Below are positions 17,155 to 26,359 of a DNA stretch of 46,626 nucleotides, piece after piece. Within the stretch, counting starts at the first letter, position 1. Each line of letters starts with the position of its first letter. A program made the translations under genes and the position numbers. The DNA comes from Clostridiales bacterium (GTDB lineage Bacteria > Bacillota > Clostridia > Oscillospirales > Ruminococcaceae). Under the pieces are notes generated by a model. That model was given only the letters and a program-made list of their open reading frames with translations. It made no database searches and had not been told where the DNA came from. The stretch lies in assembly GCA_003150405.1 (NCBI GenBank), contig QAMM01000013.1:1-46626 (forward strand). Direction: 5' to 3'.

Positions 17155-18198
17155 GTGAAAGGTGCTGTTTTTTATGGAAAGGGCGATATCCGCATCGCTG
17201 AAATGCCAATGCCTGCGGTGGGGCCGCAGGATGTTCTCATCAAGGTGATGGCCTGCGGCGTCTGTGGAACCGATGTGCACATTTTAGAAGGGGACAAAGG
17301 TGCTGCCGATACTACCCCGCCGGTGATCCTCGGTCATGAGTTTGCCGGGGTGGTGGAATCTGTGGGAACCGAGGTGCAGTATGTAAAACCTGGCGACCGG
17401 GTCTGTGTCGACCCCAACCAACTCTGTGGCCGCTGCGGCTATTGCCGGGATGGCATAGGTCACTTCTGTGAAAATATAGTCGGCATTGGAACCACGGTAA
17501 ACGGAGGGTTTGCCCAGTATTGTGCGGTTCGGGAATCGCAGGTCAGCCTGCTTGCAGATTCGGTCAGCTTTGAAGAGGGCGCTATGGCCGAACCGCTTGC
17601 TTGCTGCCTGCATGGCATGGATCTGTGCGAGCTCACCCCCGGAAGCACGGTGGTGGTCATTGGCGGCGGCATGATCGGCCTGCTGATGGTACAACTGGCC
17701 AAACTTTCCGGTGCTTCCCGCGTCATGCTTATTGAGCCGGTGAAAGCAAAACGCCGGATGGGTGCCGCTCTCGGCGCCGATATAACCGTCGATCCGCTCT
17801 GCGAGGATGCGGCACAGGTTTTGGCGGCGCATGATATCACCCGGGTTAATGCCGTCATCGAATGCGCCGGATTGCCCTCCACTATTGAGCAGGCCATTCA
17901 GTTGGCGGGCAAAAAGTCGGTGGTGATGATGTTCGGCCTCACCAAGCCGGAGGATACCATCCGGGTAAGGCCGTTTGAACTGTTTCAAAAAGAAATTGTG
18001 CTGAAAGCCTCCTTTATCAACCCCTATACCCAGCGCCGTGCGCTGGAACTTATCAACTCCGGTCGGGTGGATGTGCATTCAATGGCCTGCGCCCCTGTTC
18101 CGCTGGAGGAACTCGCCGGGATTTTATCCAGCCCGGAGCGCCGCGCACAGGGAAAATACATTGTAAAACCGTGGGAAAGCGCAAGGCTTGCCCACTGA
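17155..18198 (+). CDS. Zinc-dependent alcohol/polyol dehydrogenase (MDR family)
   Basis: A 347-residue medium-chain dehydrogenase. The GroES-like half carries the catalytic Zn site (CGVCGTDVH, GHEFAGVVES, and a Glu in MAEPLACCLHG) and a structural Zn site of four Cys (CGRCGYC, then C eight residues on). The Rossmann half begins VVVIGGGMIGLLMVQLA, followed by an acidic residue (LIEP) that suggests NAD. It resembles sorbitol and threonine dehydrogenases; the substrate is unknown. I start at GTG 17155 because the family begins KGAVFYG. An ATG at 17134 has no ribosome site, though the spacing before the GTG is also long. It is 21 bp before the alpha-galactosidase gene and divergent from the rha operon. 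Confidence 0.82.
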   Translation: MKGAVFYGKGDIRIAEMPMPAVGPQDVLIKVMACGVCGTDVHILEGDKGAADTTPPVILGHEFAGVVESVGTEVQYVKPGDRVCVDPNQLCGRCGYCRDGIGHFCENIVGIGTTVNGGFAQYCAVRESQVSLLADSVSFEEGAMAEPLACCLHGMDLCELTPGSTVVVIGGGMIGLLMVQLAKLSGASRVMLIEPVKAKRRMGAALGADITVDPLCEDAAQVLAAHDITRVNAVIECAGLPSTIEQAIQLAGKKSVVMMFGLTKPEDTIRVRPFELFQKEIVLKASFINPYTQRRALELINSGRVDVHSMACAPVPLEELAGILSSPERRAQGKYIVKPWESARLAH

Positions 18199-18219
18199 AT
18201 TAGAAAGGCGGTTTAATTT

Positions 18220-20394
18220 ATGTCCATTGTATACGAACCGGAACAGATGCTGTTCCATCTTTCCACCGAACGCACCAGTTACCTTTTCCGGGTGTTCGAC
18301 AACGGCTACCTGTACCATCAGTACTGGGGTCGCAGAATCCGCACGGCGGATTTAAGCCATCTCTGGCAGGTCTATCCGGGCCTTGCTGTCAATTACCAAA
18401 ATGCGCCGGACAACCGCTATTCGCAGGATTTAATCCCGTCGGAATACCCGGTGTTCGGCCACGGGGATTTTCGCAATCCTGCGGTAATGGTTACCTTTCC
18501 GGATGGAAACCGCCTGCTCAACCTGCAATACCAGTCCCATCGGATTGTAGAGGGCAAACTGGAACTGGACGGCCTGCCCAGCCTGGACGGAGCCTCCCAG
18601 ACGCTGGAACTTTTTCTGGCGGACAAATTGAGCGGCGTGCAGGTGCTTCTCAAATACGCGGTATTTGAGGACTGTGACGTGATTTCCCGCAGCGCGGAAA
18701 TCATCAACAACGGTGCGGAGACGGTTCGCATTGACCGTGCGCTGAGCTTCAGCCTGGATCTGCCGCCCGCCCGTTACGATATGATAACCCTCTGCGGCTG
18801 CCACCTGCGGGAGCGCCAGGTGGAACGGAATCCGCTGCATAGCGGCATGCAGTCGGTGGAAAGCAGGCGCGGCGTTTCCAGCCCGCAGTTCAACCCTTTC
18901 CTTGCGCTTGCCGCCCCGGAGACGACCGAAACGGCAGGGGAAGCGTACGGCTGCACCTTGATTTACAGCGGCAACTTTTTTGCAGGGGCTGAGGTGGACA
19001 ACTACGGCTTTACCCGCCTGCAAATGGGTATCAATCCTTTTGAGTTTTCATGGGAGCTTCCGCCGGAGGAACGGTTTATCACACCAGAGGCGGTGCTCAC
19101 CTACAGCGGCCAGGGCCTGAACCGGATGTCCCAAAACCTCCACGATGCGTTCCGCCGCCATTTGGGCCATGCCTCCTACAAAAACAAACCGCGCCCGGTG
19201 GTTGTCAACAACTGGGAGGGCACCTATTTTGATTTTGACGAACAGAAGATTCTTGCCATGATCAAGGCCTGCGATGGCCTCGGTATTGACACCTTTGTAT
19301 TGGATGACGGCTGGTTCGGCCACCGGGATGACGACACCACCTCGCTCGGCGACTGGTTTGTGAACCGGCGTAAGCTGCCAAACGGCTTTGCGCCGCTCAT
19401 CGAGCAGTGTGAGGCGCAGGGGATGTCGTTTGGTATCTGGATTGAGCCGGAAATGGTGTCGGAGGACAGCGAACTGTTCCGCGCCCATCCGGATTGGGCC
19501 ATCCGCCACCCGGAACGCCCCTGTTGCCGCGGACGCAACCAGCTGGTACTCGACCTATCCCGTAAAGAGGTGGCAGAGTACCTGCGGGGTTGCATCAGCG
19601 CCCTGTTGCAGGAAAACCGCATTTCCTATATTAAATGGGATATGAACCGCCATATTACCGACGCCTTTTCGGCCGCACTCCCGGCCGGGCGGCAGACCGA
19701 GCTTGCTCACCGCTATGTGCTCAATTATTATTGGCTGATGGACGCCCTCTGCAAAGAATTTCCAGACGTGATCTTTGAGGGCTGCTCCAGCGGCGGCGGC
19801 CGGTTTGACGCGGGCGTGCTCTATTATCAGCCCCAAATCTGGACAAGCGACAACTCCGACGCGGTGTCCCGCATGCGCATTCAGTACGGAACCACCTATG
19901 CTTATCCTGCCCAGAGCATGACGGCGCATGTTTCCGCCTGTCCCAACTATCAGGTTGGGCGCAATACGCCGCTGAAAACACGGGGACTGATTGCTATGAG
20001 CGCGTCGTTTGGCTATGAGCTCAACCCGCTCACTTTTACTGCGGAAGAGCGGGAGCAGGTGGCGCGGCAGGTTCGTTTTTACAAGCAAACGGTGGCGCCG
20101 CTTGTTGTGGAAGGGGACTTTTACCGCCTTGTCAGCCCCTTTGAAACCGACGACTGCGCCTGGATGTTTGTCTCGCCGGATCAAAGCCGGGCATTCGCCG
20201 TTTACGCGCGGCAGCTCATCCGTCCATCGGTGCGCGGTGTCCGCTTCAAAATGCAGGGGCTGGATCCGCAGGCGATCTATCACATCGATGAGCTGGACGA
20301 GGACTTTGGCGGCGATACCTTGATGTACGCCGGACTCACTGTGCCGGTATTGGAGGATTTTGAGGCGGTTTCTTATACCTTGACACGGGTGTAA
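18220..20394 (+). CDS. Alpha-galactosidase, glycoside hydrolase family 36
   Basis: A 724-residue GH36 enzyme, the usual length of intracellular bacterial alpha-galactosidases. An N-terminal beta domain is followed by the TIM barrel (about 320-620) and a C-terminal beta domain. Landmarks are WEGTYFDFDE, FVLDDGWFGHRDDD, FGIWIEPEMVSEDS, the nucleophile in YIKWDMNR (Asp474) and the acid/base in TSDNSDA (Asp544), with CSSGGGRFD between them. It releases terminal alpha-galactose from raffinose-type sugars or galactomannan and retains configuration. There is no signal peptide, so it is cytoplasmic. AAAGGCGG precedes the ATG. It is co-transcribed with the dehydrogenase upstream. Confidence 0.93.
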   Translation: MSIVYEPEQMLFHLSTERTSYLFRVFDNGYLYHQYWGRRIRTADLSHLWQVYPGLAVNYQNAPDNRYSQDLIPSEYPVFGHGDFRNPAVMVTFPDGNRLLNLQYQSHRIVEGKLELDGLPSLDGASQTLELFLADKLSGVQVLLKYAVFEDCDVISRSAEIINNGAETVRIDRALSFSLDLPPARYDMITLCGCHLRERQVERNPLHSGMQSVESRRGVSSPQFNPFLALAAPETTETAGEAYGCTLIYSGNFFAGAEVDNYGFTRLQMGINPFEFSWELPPEERFITPEAVLTYSGQGLNRMSQNLHDAFRRHLGHASYKNKPRPVVVNNWEGTYFDFDEQKILAMIKACDGLGIDTFVLDDGWFGHRDDDTTSLGDWFVNRRKLPNGFAPLIEQCEAQGMSFGIWIEPEMVSEDSELFRAHPDWAIRHPERPCCRGRNQLVLDLSRKEVAEYLRGCISALLQENRISYIKWDMNRHITDAFSAALPAGRQTELAHRYVLNYYWLMDALCKEFPDVIFEGCSSGGGRFDAGVLYYQPQIWTSDNSDAVSRMRIQYGTTYAYPAQSMTAHVSACPNYQVGRNTPLKTRGLIAMSASFGYELNPLTFTAEEREQVARQVRFYKQTVAPLVVEGDFYRLVSPFETDDCAWMFVSPDQSRAFAVYARQLIRPSVRGVRFKMQGLDPQAIYHIDELDEDFGGDTLMYAGLTVPVLEDFEAVSYTLTRV

Positions 20395-20513
20395 TCGGTA
20401 AAATCCGTCAGGGCTTTGCGTGAAACCGCAAAAGCGTATCATCCTGAAACAAAGAAAATCCATTGGCGGCAGGCTGTCAAAATGGTGTTTTACTGCATAA
20501 AGGGGAGGATGTT

Positions 20514-21050
20514 ATGAAAAAACGGATTGTCCATGTCTTTGGCGCGTCCGGCGCCGGCACCAGTACCTTGGGCAGAGCGTTGACCGAATACGGATATACC
20601 CATTTGGATACCGATGATTATTACTGGAAGCCAACCGATCCGATGTTTCTTGCCAGCCGCCCCAAAGAGGAGCGTGTGCAGCTCCTTGCGCGGGACATTG
20701 CCGGGTGCAGAAAATGTTCGATTACCGGTTCGCTGACCGGCTGGGGAGATGTGTTTATCCCGCAGTTCACCCTTGCGGTTTGGCTCCTGACATCGACCAA
20801 CCTGCGCATTGAACGACTGGAACGCCGGGAGTATGAGCGCTTTGGCGAACGGATTTGCCCCGGCGGTGATATGTATGAGGAGCATATCCGCTTTATCGAA
20901 TGGGCCAAAACCTATGACACCGCCATAGATGACAGCCGCAACCGGTTGACCCACACCAACTGGAGCCACCTGCTGCAATGCCCCCTCATTGTCCTGGACG
21001 GCAGCAGGCCGGTGGAACAGCTTGTGCAATCTGTGCTGGCGACTTTATAA
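20514..21050 (+). CDS. P-loop kinase-like NTPase (adenylate/shikimate kinase-like)
   Basis: A 178-residue protein from the ATG at 20514, which has GGGGAGG six bases upstream; an earlier in-frame ATG at 20463 has no site. It begins with a clear Walker A motif (FGASGAGTSTLG) and then DTDDYYW, as in small P-loop kinases. The Arg-rich segment RIERLERREYERFG may be the lid. The substrate is unknown. It lies 119 bp after the alpha-galactosidase and has its own terminator, so it may be read through from the sugar operon or transcribed alone. Confidence 0.7.
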   Translation: MKKRIVHVFGASGAGTSTLGRALTEYGYTHLDTDDYYWKPTDPMFLASRPKEERVQLLARDIAGCRKCSITGSLTGWGDVFIPQFTLAVWLLTSTNLRIERLERREYERFGERICPGGDMYEEHIRFIEWAKTYDTAIDDSRNRLTHTNWSHLLQCPLIVLDGSRPVEQLVQSVLATL

Positions 21051-21066
21051 AGTACCACATAGTAAG

Positions 21067-21097
21067 AACGCCGCGGAGCTTCTCCGCGGCGTTTTAT
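21067..21097 (+). terminator. Intrinsic terminator after the P-loop gene
   Basis: AACGCCGCGGAG and CTCCGCGGCGTT form a perfect 12-bp stem with a 3-base loop and a T4 tail. Confidence 0.92.
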
Positions 21098-21151
21098 ATA
21101 CATTTCGAACATTCTGCTTTGTACAAATTAACTGATTTAAAATGAAATTTA

Positions 21152-21180
21152 TTGAAAATATTATACGAATATGGTATCCT
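21152..21180 (+). promoter_or_regulatory. Promoter of the tandem exported-protein cluster
   Basis: TTGAAA, 17 bp, TATCCT. It lies about 115 bases before the first gene of the cluster. Confidence 0.6.
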
Positions 21181-21295
21181 GAGGTTAATAAATGGGGGAG
21201 AAATGCGGCGCATTACCTGGAATTTTGAACCGCTCTGCACGCGATGGATTGTGCTGGATTTTTGGTTGGAGTTCTCATAATCTGGAGGTGACAGA

Positions 21296-22065
21296 ATGAA
21301 GGCGCGGAAAATCGCGGCGGTATCAGTCGTGATTGCCTTTTTGGCAGGGCTTGCATTGCTGATTCCTTTTTCGTTTTGTGAGTGGGAAAATCCGGACCTG
21401 GTGCCAATACCGGAGGTGTCCTACGGTACTGTTGTGCCGCTGCATCGGCTGGTGGAGCATTACGAAGAAACCCTGCCCTCAAAAGTACCGAAAATTTCAG
21501 TAACAGCCCGGCGTTATGGAGAGGGTTACTCGGTAGACTACCGGTTGCCTTATGACGGCCTTGCCACAGCAAGTGAGGAAAAAGCGGAAGCCGACCAGAA
21601 CTTCTCCTGGTTTAATGATTTGGCCAATAACTATTATTCGCTGCCCCAGCTTGACGACCGATGTGTGTACGACATGGAAAACAAGAAAAGGGCCTCTGAT
21701 ATTACCATTGCGTTTGAAAAACAGCCGGACGGTGTTGTGACGATTGTCGACCATAAAGTTCATGGTGGATGCTGGCCGGGGGTATGAATGGCGTTACCGA
21801 AGGGAGCCGCCGCATTGCAAACGAAGAGTTACAGGAGAATCACACCCACATTTTTGGAATCGATAGCAATGTGCTTACCTTTGAGCTTTGGGAATATTTT
21901 GAGCTACATGCCATGAGCGATCCGCCTATTTTACGCGGCCTGCAAATCCAGTGTGCCTTTGATGGGGTGCCAGTTGAATATTATATATTGCTCTATTATG
22001 GTCCCAGCTATATGGAGGATTATTATCCGGAGGTTGCGGCTTATTTGCACCCGCTGGAGGAATAA
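21296..22065 (+). pseudogene. First of three tandem exported paralogs, frameshifted
   Basis: Two frames together form one gene. The first (21296-21787) has an N-terminal hydrophobic helix (residues 5-28), then LVEHYEETLPSKVPKISVTA and WFNDLANNYYSLPQL. It ends abruptly in GGCWPGV-stop. The second (21769-22065) continues the family C-terminus: FELWEYFE, LRGLQIQCAFDGVPVEYYILL and a final YLHPLEE. Both halves align in order with the two full-length paralogs downstream. The shift lies in a run of five G at about 21778-21782; one extra G would restore CWPGGMNGV and a protein of about 256 residues. It could be a real mutation, a phase-variable run or a sequencing error. GGAGGTG precedes the ATG. Function unknown. 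Confidence 0.75.
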
Positions 22066-22140
22066 AGGGAGGCTAAAATCCGTTTCTAAAAAACGGAGCC
22101 AGTAAAAGACTGCATACATTATGCCGCAGAAGAATTTTTG

Positions 22141-22162
22141 CAACATAAAAATGCTGTTTTTT
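22141..22162 (+). terminator. Possible terminator between paralogs
   Basis: CAACAT and ATGCTG form a short stem with one mismatch, followed by T6. It is weak and may only be an attenuator. Confidence 0.35.
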
Positions 22163-22198
22163 GTTTGTTAAATTTCGTTTCAAAATGGAGGGGGATTT

Positions 22199-22897
22199 AT
22201 GAAAACCGGAAAACTTTTATGCGCTTTATTCGCTGTCCTGTTTTGCTTCTCTGCCTGCACCTCCGTCCCGGCCGGAGACCCCAAACTGAACAAGCTCATT
22301 GATTATTACGAAGGAAAATTAGACCCGGATATTCCTAAAATAACGGTGACGGCTGAAATTACCGAAGAGGATGGCGAGAAAACTGTATGCTACCTCCCAT
22401 ACGATGCTTACCTGCGCACAGGTGAAGAAGAAACCGAAACCGACCGGAACAAAACCTGGTTTGCGGATTTAATGAACAACTTTCAGTCGCTTCCAATTTT
22501 ATACGATGGGTTTTATCTCGAAAGGGAAACGCCTTCCCAGCTGACCATTCGGTTTGAACAGCCGCCGGAGGGAGAAATTGTTATTAAGGACTACGGTATA
22601 TTTGACCCATGCGGAACGGCCAATGAAGCGGATGGACTGGGGCCAGGAAGAGTTGGTTACATCCACACTTTTGATGCCGCACAGGAGCTTTCATTTGATT
22701 TATGGCTGCTTGATGGCGCCCTTGTGCAGTCTGAACTGCCGGAATTGCGCGGCCTGCGGATTGAATGTAAAATTGATGGAAAACAGGTGGAGTATTATCT
22801 TCTGTTTCGAACTAATTATATGGGCGGACTTCTTCCTTTTTATGGAGAGGACCTTTCTCATCTCACTCCGTTGGAGGGGCTGGAAGAGGAGAAGTGA
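22199..22897 (+). CDS. Putative lipoprotein, second tandem paralog
   Basis: A 232-residue protein. The N-terminus is a lipoprotein signal: KTGKLLCALFAVLFCFSAC, with the lipobox FSAC placing the lipidated Cys at residue 20. The mature part shares the family pattern LIDYYEGKLDPDIPKITVTA, then TWFADLMNNFQSLPILYD, an EGEIVIKDYGIFD segment, and a C-terminal LRGLRIECKIDGKQVEYYLLF. It is expected on the outer face of the cytoplasmic membrane. Start: GGAGGGGG before the ATG. I do not recognise the family, and no function is proposed. It is in line with two paralogs on either side. Confidence 0.75.
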   Translation: MKTGKLLCALFAVLFCFSACTSVPAGDPKLNKLIDYYEGKLDPDIPKITVTAEITEEDGEKTVCYLPYDAYLRTGEEETETDRNKTWFADLMNNFQSLPILYDGFYLERETPSQLTIRFEQPPEGEIVIKDYGIFDPCGTANEADGLGPGRVGYIHTFDAAQELSFDLWLLDGALVQSELPELRGLRIECKIDGKQVEYYLLFRTNYMGGLLPFYGEDLSHLTPLEGLEEEK

Positions 22898-22936
22898 CTT
22901 TCTTGTTCCATAGATTCTATAAACAAAGGACGTGCC

Positions 22937-23686
22937 ATGAAAACGAAAAAGTACATTTCACTGCTTGCTTTTGTAGCTGTTTTGGCCGGCATCGGCATTT
23001 GGGTGGTTGCCGCGGCGCCGGAACAGGGAAAGCCGAAACCCCATACAGAGCCAATTACGTCGGAGGCCGAACCGGAACCACCTCCGATGGTTCCCTTGTC
23101 CCGGTTGGTGGAGCATTATGAGGAGCAGCTTGACCCGGATATTCCCCAAATTGCCGTTACAGCGCGTGTTTACGGCGACGGATATGCGGCCGAACTGTCC
23201 CTTCCGGTTGACGGGGTAATCCGCACCAGCGAAAAGAGTGCGGAACTGGATGCCAACCAAACCTGGTTTGTAAACCTGATGAACAACTTCTGGTCGCTTC
23301 CCAAGCTCTATGATGAATACAACCATGAATTGAAACCGGAGATGGCGCCATCGCATATTTCCATTCAGTTCAGTGAGCAGCCGGCAGGGGAGATTACGGT
23401 GTGGGATTATGGAATCTTTGATTCGTCCGGTGAGGCTGTTTCTACAACTTTGAACGATGCAGTCTATCAAAAAAATCCCGTTTCTGCGCGGGGTGAGCTT
23501 TCGCTTGATTTATGGGAGTATGAGGGCATTCAGTCTCTGAGCTCGCAGCCGGCTTTGCGCGGACTGCGCTTGCAGTGCGAATACAACGAAAAACTGGTTG
23601 AATATTTTATTTTGTTCCAGGCCGATTACCCGTGGAGCGGGTTTTATACGGCGGATTTTTCCCGCCTCACCCCGTTGGAAGCATAA
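22937..23686 (+). CDS. Exported or membrane-anchored protein, third tandem paralog
   Basis: A 249-residue protein with an N-terminal hydrophobic segment (about residues 7-27, ending VVAAAPEQG), which may be a cleaved signal peptide or an anchor. No lipobox Cys is present, unlike the second paralog. A Pro/Glu-rich linker leads to the shared domain: LVEHYEEQLDPDIPQIAVTA, TWFVNLMNNFWSLPKLYD, EITVWDYGIFD and LRGLRLQCEYNEKLVEYFILF. The conserved WF(x)DLMNN-like core suggests a common extracytoplasmic role, which is unknown. The cluster ends with a terminator. Confidence 0.72.
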   Translation: MKTKKYISLLAFVAVLAGIGIWVVAAAPEQGKPKPHTEPITSEAEPEPPPMVPLSRLVEHYEEQLDPDIPQIAVTARVYGDGYAAELSLPVDGVIRTSEKSAELDANQTWFVNLMNNFWSLPKLYDEYNHELKPEMAPSHISIQFSEQPAGEITVWDYGIFDSSGEAVSTTLNDAVYQKNPVSARGELSLDLWEYEGIQSLSSQPALRGLRLQCEYNEKLVEYFILFQADYPWSGFYTADFSRLTPLEA

Positions 23687-23687
23687 T

Positions 23688-23722
23688 AAAAAGCCGCGTA
23701 GCATTTGCTCCGCGGCTTTTAA
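23688..23722 (+). terminator. Intrinsic terminator of the tandem cluster
   Basis: AAAAAGCCGCG and CGCGGCTTTT pair around a 12-base loop that can itself extend the stem. It serves the plus-strand cluster and can also stop the convergent transporter transcript. Confidence 0.85.
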
Positions 23723-23749
23723 TATTAAAAATGATTGCACCCAAACCGG

Positions 23750-25123
23750 TTAGTCCGGCAAAAACATGGAAATATACCCTTGAATTAAAATATACAGCAC
23801 AATGACCGGAATGATATATTTGGCGTAAAGCCGGATTTTCCTCGGAAAATTTAATCCCTCGCCGGTGTTGGCTTCTTTGATGAAATTGTCCCAGCCCCAG
23901 CCGTATTTGGAGCAGCAGAAAATGACGTATACCAGAGAGCCAAGCGGCAGAATGTTGTTGCTGACCAGAAAATCTTCAAAATCAAGGATGGTGCTGGTGC
24001 CGCCTAGCGGGTGTACACCGCTCAGAACGTTGAAGCCCAGCAGGCAGGGCATGGACAGCACAAAAACCAGAAAGATGTTGACCAGACAGGCTTTTTTTCG
24101 GCTCCAGCCCCACAGATCCATTGCAAAGGAAAGGATGTTTTCAAATACTGCAATGACGGTGGAAATGGCCGCGAACACCATAAAGAGGAAAAAGAGCGAA
24201 CCCCAAAGCTGCCCAAGCGGCATTTCGTTGAAGACATGCGGCAGGGTGATAAAGATAAGCGGCGGCCCGGACTGCGGATCTACGTTATAGGCAAAGCAGG
24301 CCGGAATGATGATAAGCCCTGCCACAAAGGCGACAAAGGTGTCAAGCACCGTAATGCTCATGGTTTCACCCAGCAGTTTGCGGTCCTTTTTCAGGTAGCT
24401 GCCAAAGATCGCCATGCTGCCCATGCCGATGCTCAGGGTAAAAAACGCCTGGCTCAACGCTGCGAACAGGACGTTGGGCAGGCCTTTGTCCAGCATCCGC
24501 TGGAAATCCGGCACAAGGTAGTAGCTCAGGCCTTCTCCCGCGTTCGGCAGGGTAATGGAACGCACGGCAAGTATAATCATGATGACAATGAGCAGGGTCA
24601 TCATCACTTTGGTGATGCGCTCCACTCCGTTTTTAAGCCCCAGAGAACAGATTCCAAAACCAATGAGAACCACAATGGCCATAAACAAAATCATGATCCA
24701 CGGATTGCCTGTAAGGTTGGAAAACTCCTGTTCAATGGCGCTGCCGCTCAGTCCGTTGAAATCACCTTTTGCAAATTTGACGAGATAAGCGAGCATCCAG
24801 CCGGAAACGGTGGTATAAAACATCATAAGCAGGTAGTTGCCCGCCATGCCGAAATAGCCAAAGATATGCCATTTCTTGCCTTTGGGTTCCAATTCCCGGA
24901 ACGAGCTTGCCACACTCTTGCGGCTGGCGCGCCCAACCGAGAACTCCATTGTCATAACTGGAATACCCAGAATCACCAAAAATAGCAGGTAGATTAAAAT
25001 AAAAGCGGCGCCGCCATATTCGCCAACAATGTACGGAAAGCGCCAGACATTTCCCAGGCCGATTGCACAGCCAGCGGAAATCAGGATAAATCCCAGTCGG
25101 GACCCAAAAGTTTCCCTCTCCAT
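23750..25123 (-). CDS. Sodium-dependent transporter, NSS (SNF) family
   Basis: A 457-residue membrane protein with about 11-12 transmembrane helices. The first helix carries the NSS signature AIGLGNVWRFPYIVGEYGG, whose unwound part binds Na+ and substrate. GIPVMTMEFSVGRASR follows, as is typical. Members such as LeuT, TnaT and MhsT import amino acids with Na+; the substrate here is unknown. AAGGATG is eight bases before the ATG. It stands alone. Confidence 0.92.
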   Translation of the reverse strand: MERETFGSRLGFILISAGCAIGLGNVWRFPYIVGEYGGAAFILIYLLFLVILGIPVMTMEFSVGRASRKSVASSFRELEPKGKKWHIFGYFGMAGNYLLMMFYTTVSGWMLAYLVKFAKGDFNGLSGSAIEQEFSNLTGNPWIMILFMAIVVLIGFGICSLGLKNGVERITKVMMTLLIVIMIILAVRSITLPNAGEGLSYYLVPDFQRMLDKGLPNVLFAALSQAFFTLSIGMGSMAIFGSYLKKDRKLLGETMSITVLDTFVAFVAGLIIIPACFAYNVDPQSGPPLIFITLPHVFNEMPLGQLWGSLFFLFMVFAAISTVIAVFENILSFAMDLWGWSRKKACLVNIFLVFVLSMPCLLGFNVLSGVHPLGGTSTILDFEDFLVSNNILPLGSLVYVIFCCSKYGWGWDNFIKEANTGEGLNFPRKIRLYAKYIIPVIVLYILIQGYISMFLPD

Positions 25124-25225
25124 AAATTTTCACATCCTTGTGTTTTTCTATATGCAGTTACTTTATCATATTCAGCACTTTAAAGCAATGGTTTTTTGTA
25201 TAAGGTAAACGGGAATCCTAGTTAA

Positions 25226-25261
25226 ACAAAAAGCGGCAGGTAATTTACCTGCCGCTTTTGT
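25226..25261 (-). terminator. Intrinsic terminator after the YbhN-like gene
   Basis: ACAAAAAGCGGCAGGTAA pairs with TTTACCTGCCGCTTTTGT with almost no loop beyond the A/T centre. T-rich ends lie on both sides. It follows the minus-strand gene at 25319 by about 60 bases. Confidence 0.85.
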
Positions 25262-25318
25262 CGGCGAAACAGTATGCCTCTGTAATGAATTGGAAATCCG
25301 AAGGCTATCCAGTATATT

Positions 25319-26359
25319 TTACTTGGAATCCAATGTCAACGCGGCTGCCTTTTCGTTTTCCGGCGTCACTTCCCGCCGGCGAACATAGAACAGCAATCCG
25401 ACAATAATGGGGAAGTAGAAGGTCAGCAGCCGCCACAGCAGAATTGCCATATTGAGCTGGTTTGCCGGGAAGAAAAGCTGAAAGAACATGAAAAAACTGA
25501 TTTCGGCGCCGCCAATCGCCCCCGGAAGCGGGATAAACGCTGTGATCATTGCCACAAAAATCTGGGCGGAAACCACGGTAAAAAAGTTTTCCTGCGTACC
25601 GCCGAAGGAAAGATAAATAAAGTAGGGAATGGCGCTGTAAACAACTACCTGCACAACAGAGAGCAAGACGTTGGCGGCAAACATCCGTTTGTTTTTCTTA
25701 ATCTGCTGAAAGCCGTTGTAAAATTCGTCAATTTCCTCCAACGCGCGCTCCAGTTTGTGATCAAGGTTTTTGAAAATCCGCAGTTTGCCGCAGAGCTTAA
25801 TGAACCCACAGACCATTTTGACGGTAAACTTTTTGAAAAATCCAATGCAGAACAATACCGCCAGCACTGCAAAGTTGATAATAAACCCAATAAACACCAA
25901 GTAAACAAAACCGCTGATTTCACTGGAAAACTCACCAAACTTAAAGATCAGTACAATCACGGAAGAGAGGGTGAGTCCCGTTTGGAATACGATGAACTTT
26001 AGCAGCAGCGAGCAGGTTGCAACACCAATGGGCACACCGCATTTTGCCATGTCGTACGCCTGAATGGGCTGTCCGCCGCTTGCAAACGGCGTAATGCAGT
26101 TAAATAGCTGGCCAATCATGCTGGTGCGCAGCGTCTGTTTGAATTTTTGAGGCGGATAATAGGACTTGGTAATGTTGTGCAGAATACCAGCTTCAAAAGT
26201 CCAGTAAACCATCATTGCCAGTACGCCGCAAAGTAGCCACCATTTGTTGGCCTGGGTGAGGATGGTCATAATGTTGTCAATACCGTCCACCAGTAAAACG
26301 TAGGCAAGCAACGCTACAATGGAAAGTGAAACAATAATGATGTTGATTTTTTTCTTCAC
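25319..26359 (-). CDS. YbhN/UPF0104-family membrane protein (LPG synthase TM-like), copy A
   Basis: About 346 residues with 7-8 transmembrane helices. The family fold is that of the membrane half of lysylphosphatidylglycerol synthase (flippase-like). Typical motifs are FEAGILHNIT, TPFASGGQPIQAYDMAKCGVP and the late FIPLPGAIGGAEISFF. Family members are thought to move lipids or lipid-linked molecules; the substrate here is unknown. I use the GTG at 26359, which has AAAGGGAG seven bases upstream. In the longer frame from 26389 that same site lies inside the coding region. A second copy lies at 40610. This copy lacks the leader RNA seen before the second. Confidence 0.85.
   Translation of the reverse strand: MKKKINIIIVSLSIVALLAYVLLVDGIDNIMTILTQANKWWLLCGVLAMMVYWTFEAGILHNITKSYYPPQKFKQTLRTSMIGQLFNCITPFASGGQPIQAYDMAKCGVPIGVATCSLLLKFIVFQTGLTLSSVIVLIFKFGEFSSEISGFVYLVFIGFIINFAVLAVLFCIGFFKKFTVKMVCGFIKLCGKLRIFKNLDHKLERALEEIDEFYNGFQQIKKNKRMFAANVLLSVVQVVVYSAIPYFIYLSFGGTQENFFTVVSAQIFVAMITAFIPLPGAIGGAEISFFMFFQLFFPANQLNMAILLWRLLTFYFPIIVGLLFYVRRREVTPENEKAAALTLDSK

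Noticed and set aside
21203..21280. 25-codon frame (MRRITWNFEPL...) upstream of the tandem cluster, possible leader peptide
   Set aside because: The purine-rich site is only two bases from the ATG and no attenuator hairpin follows.
24011..24985. 324-codon plus-strand frame opposite the NSS transporter
   Set aside because: Shadow of a clear membrane protein; composition rich in His and Gln, with no start site.
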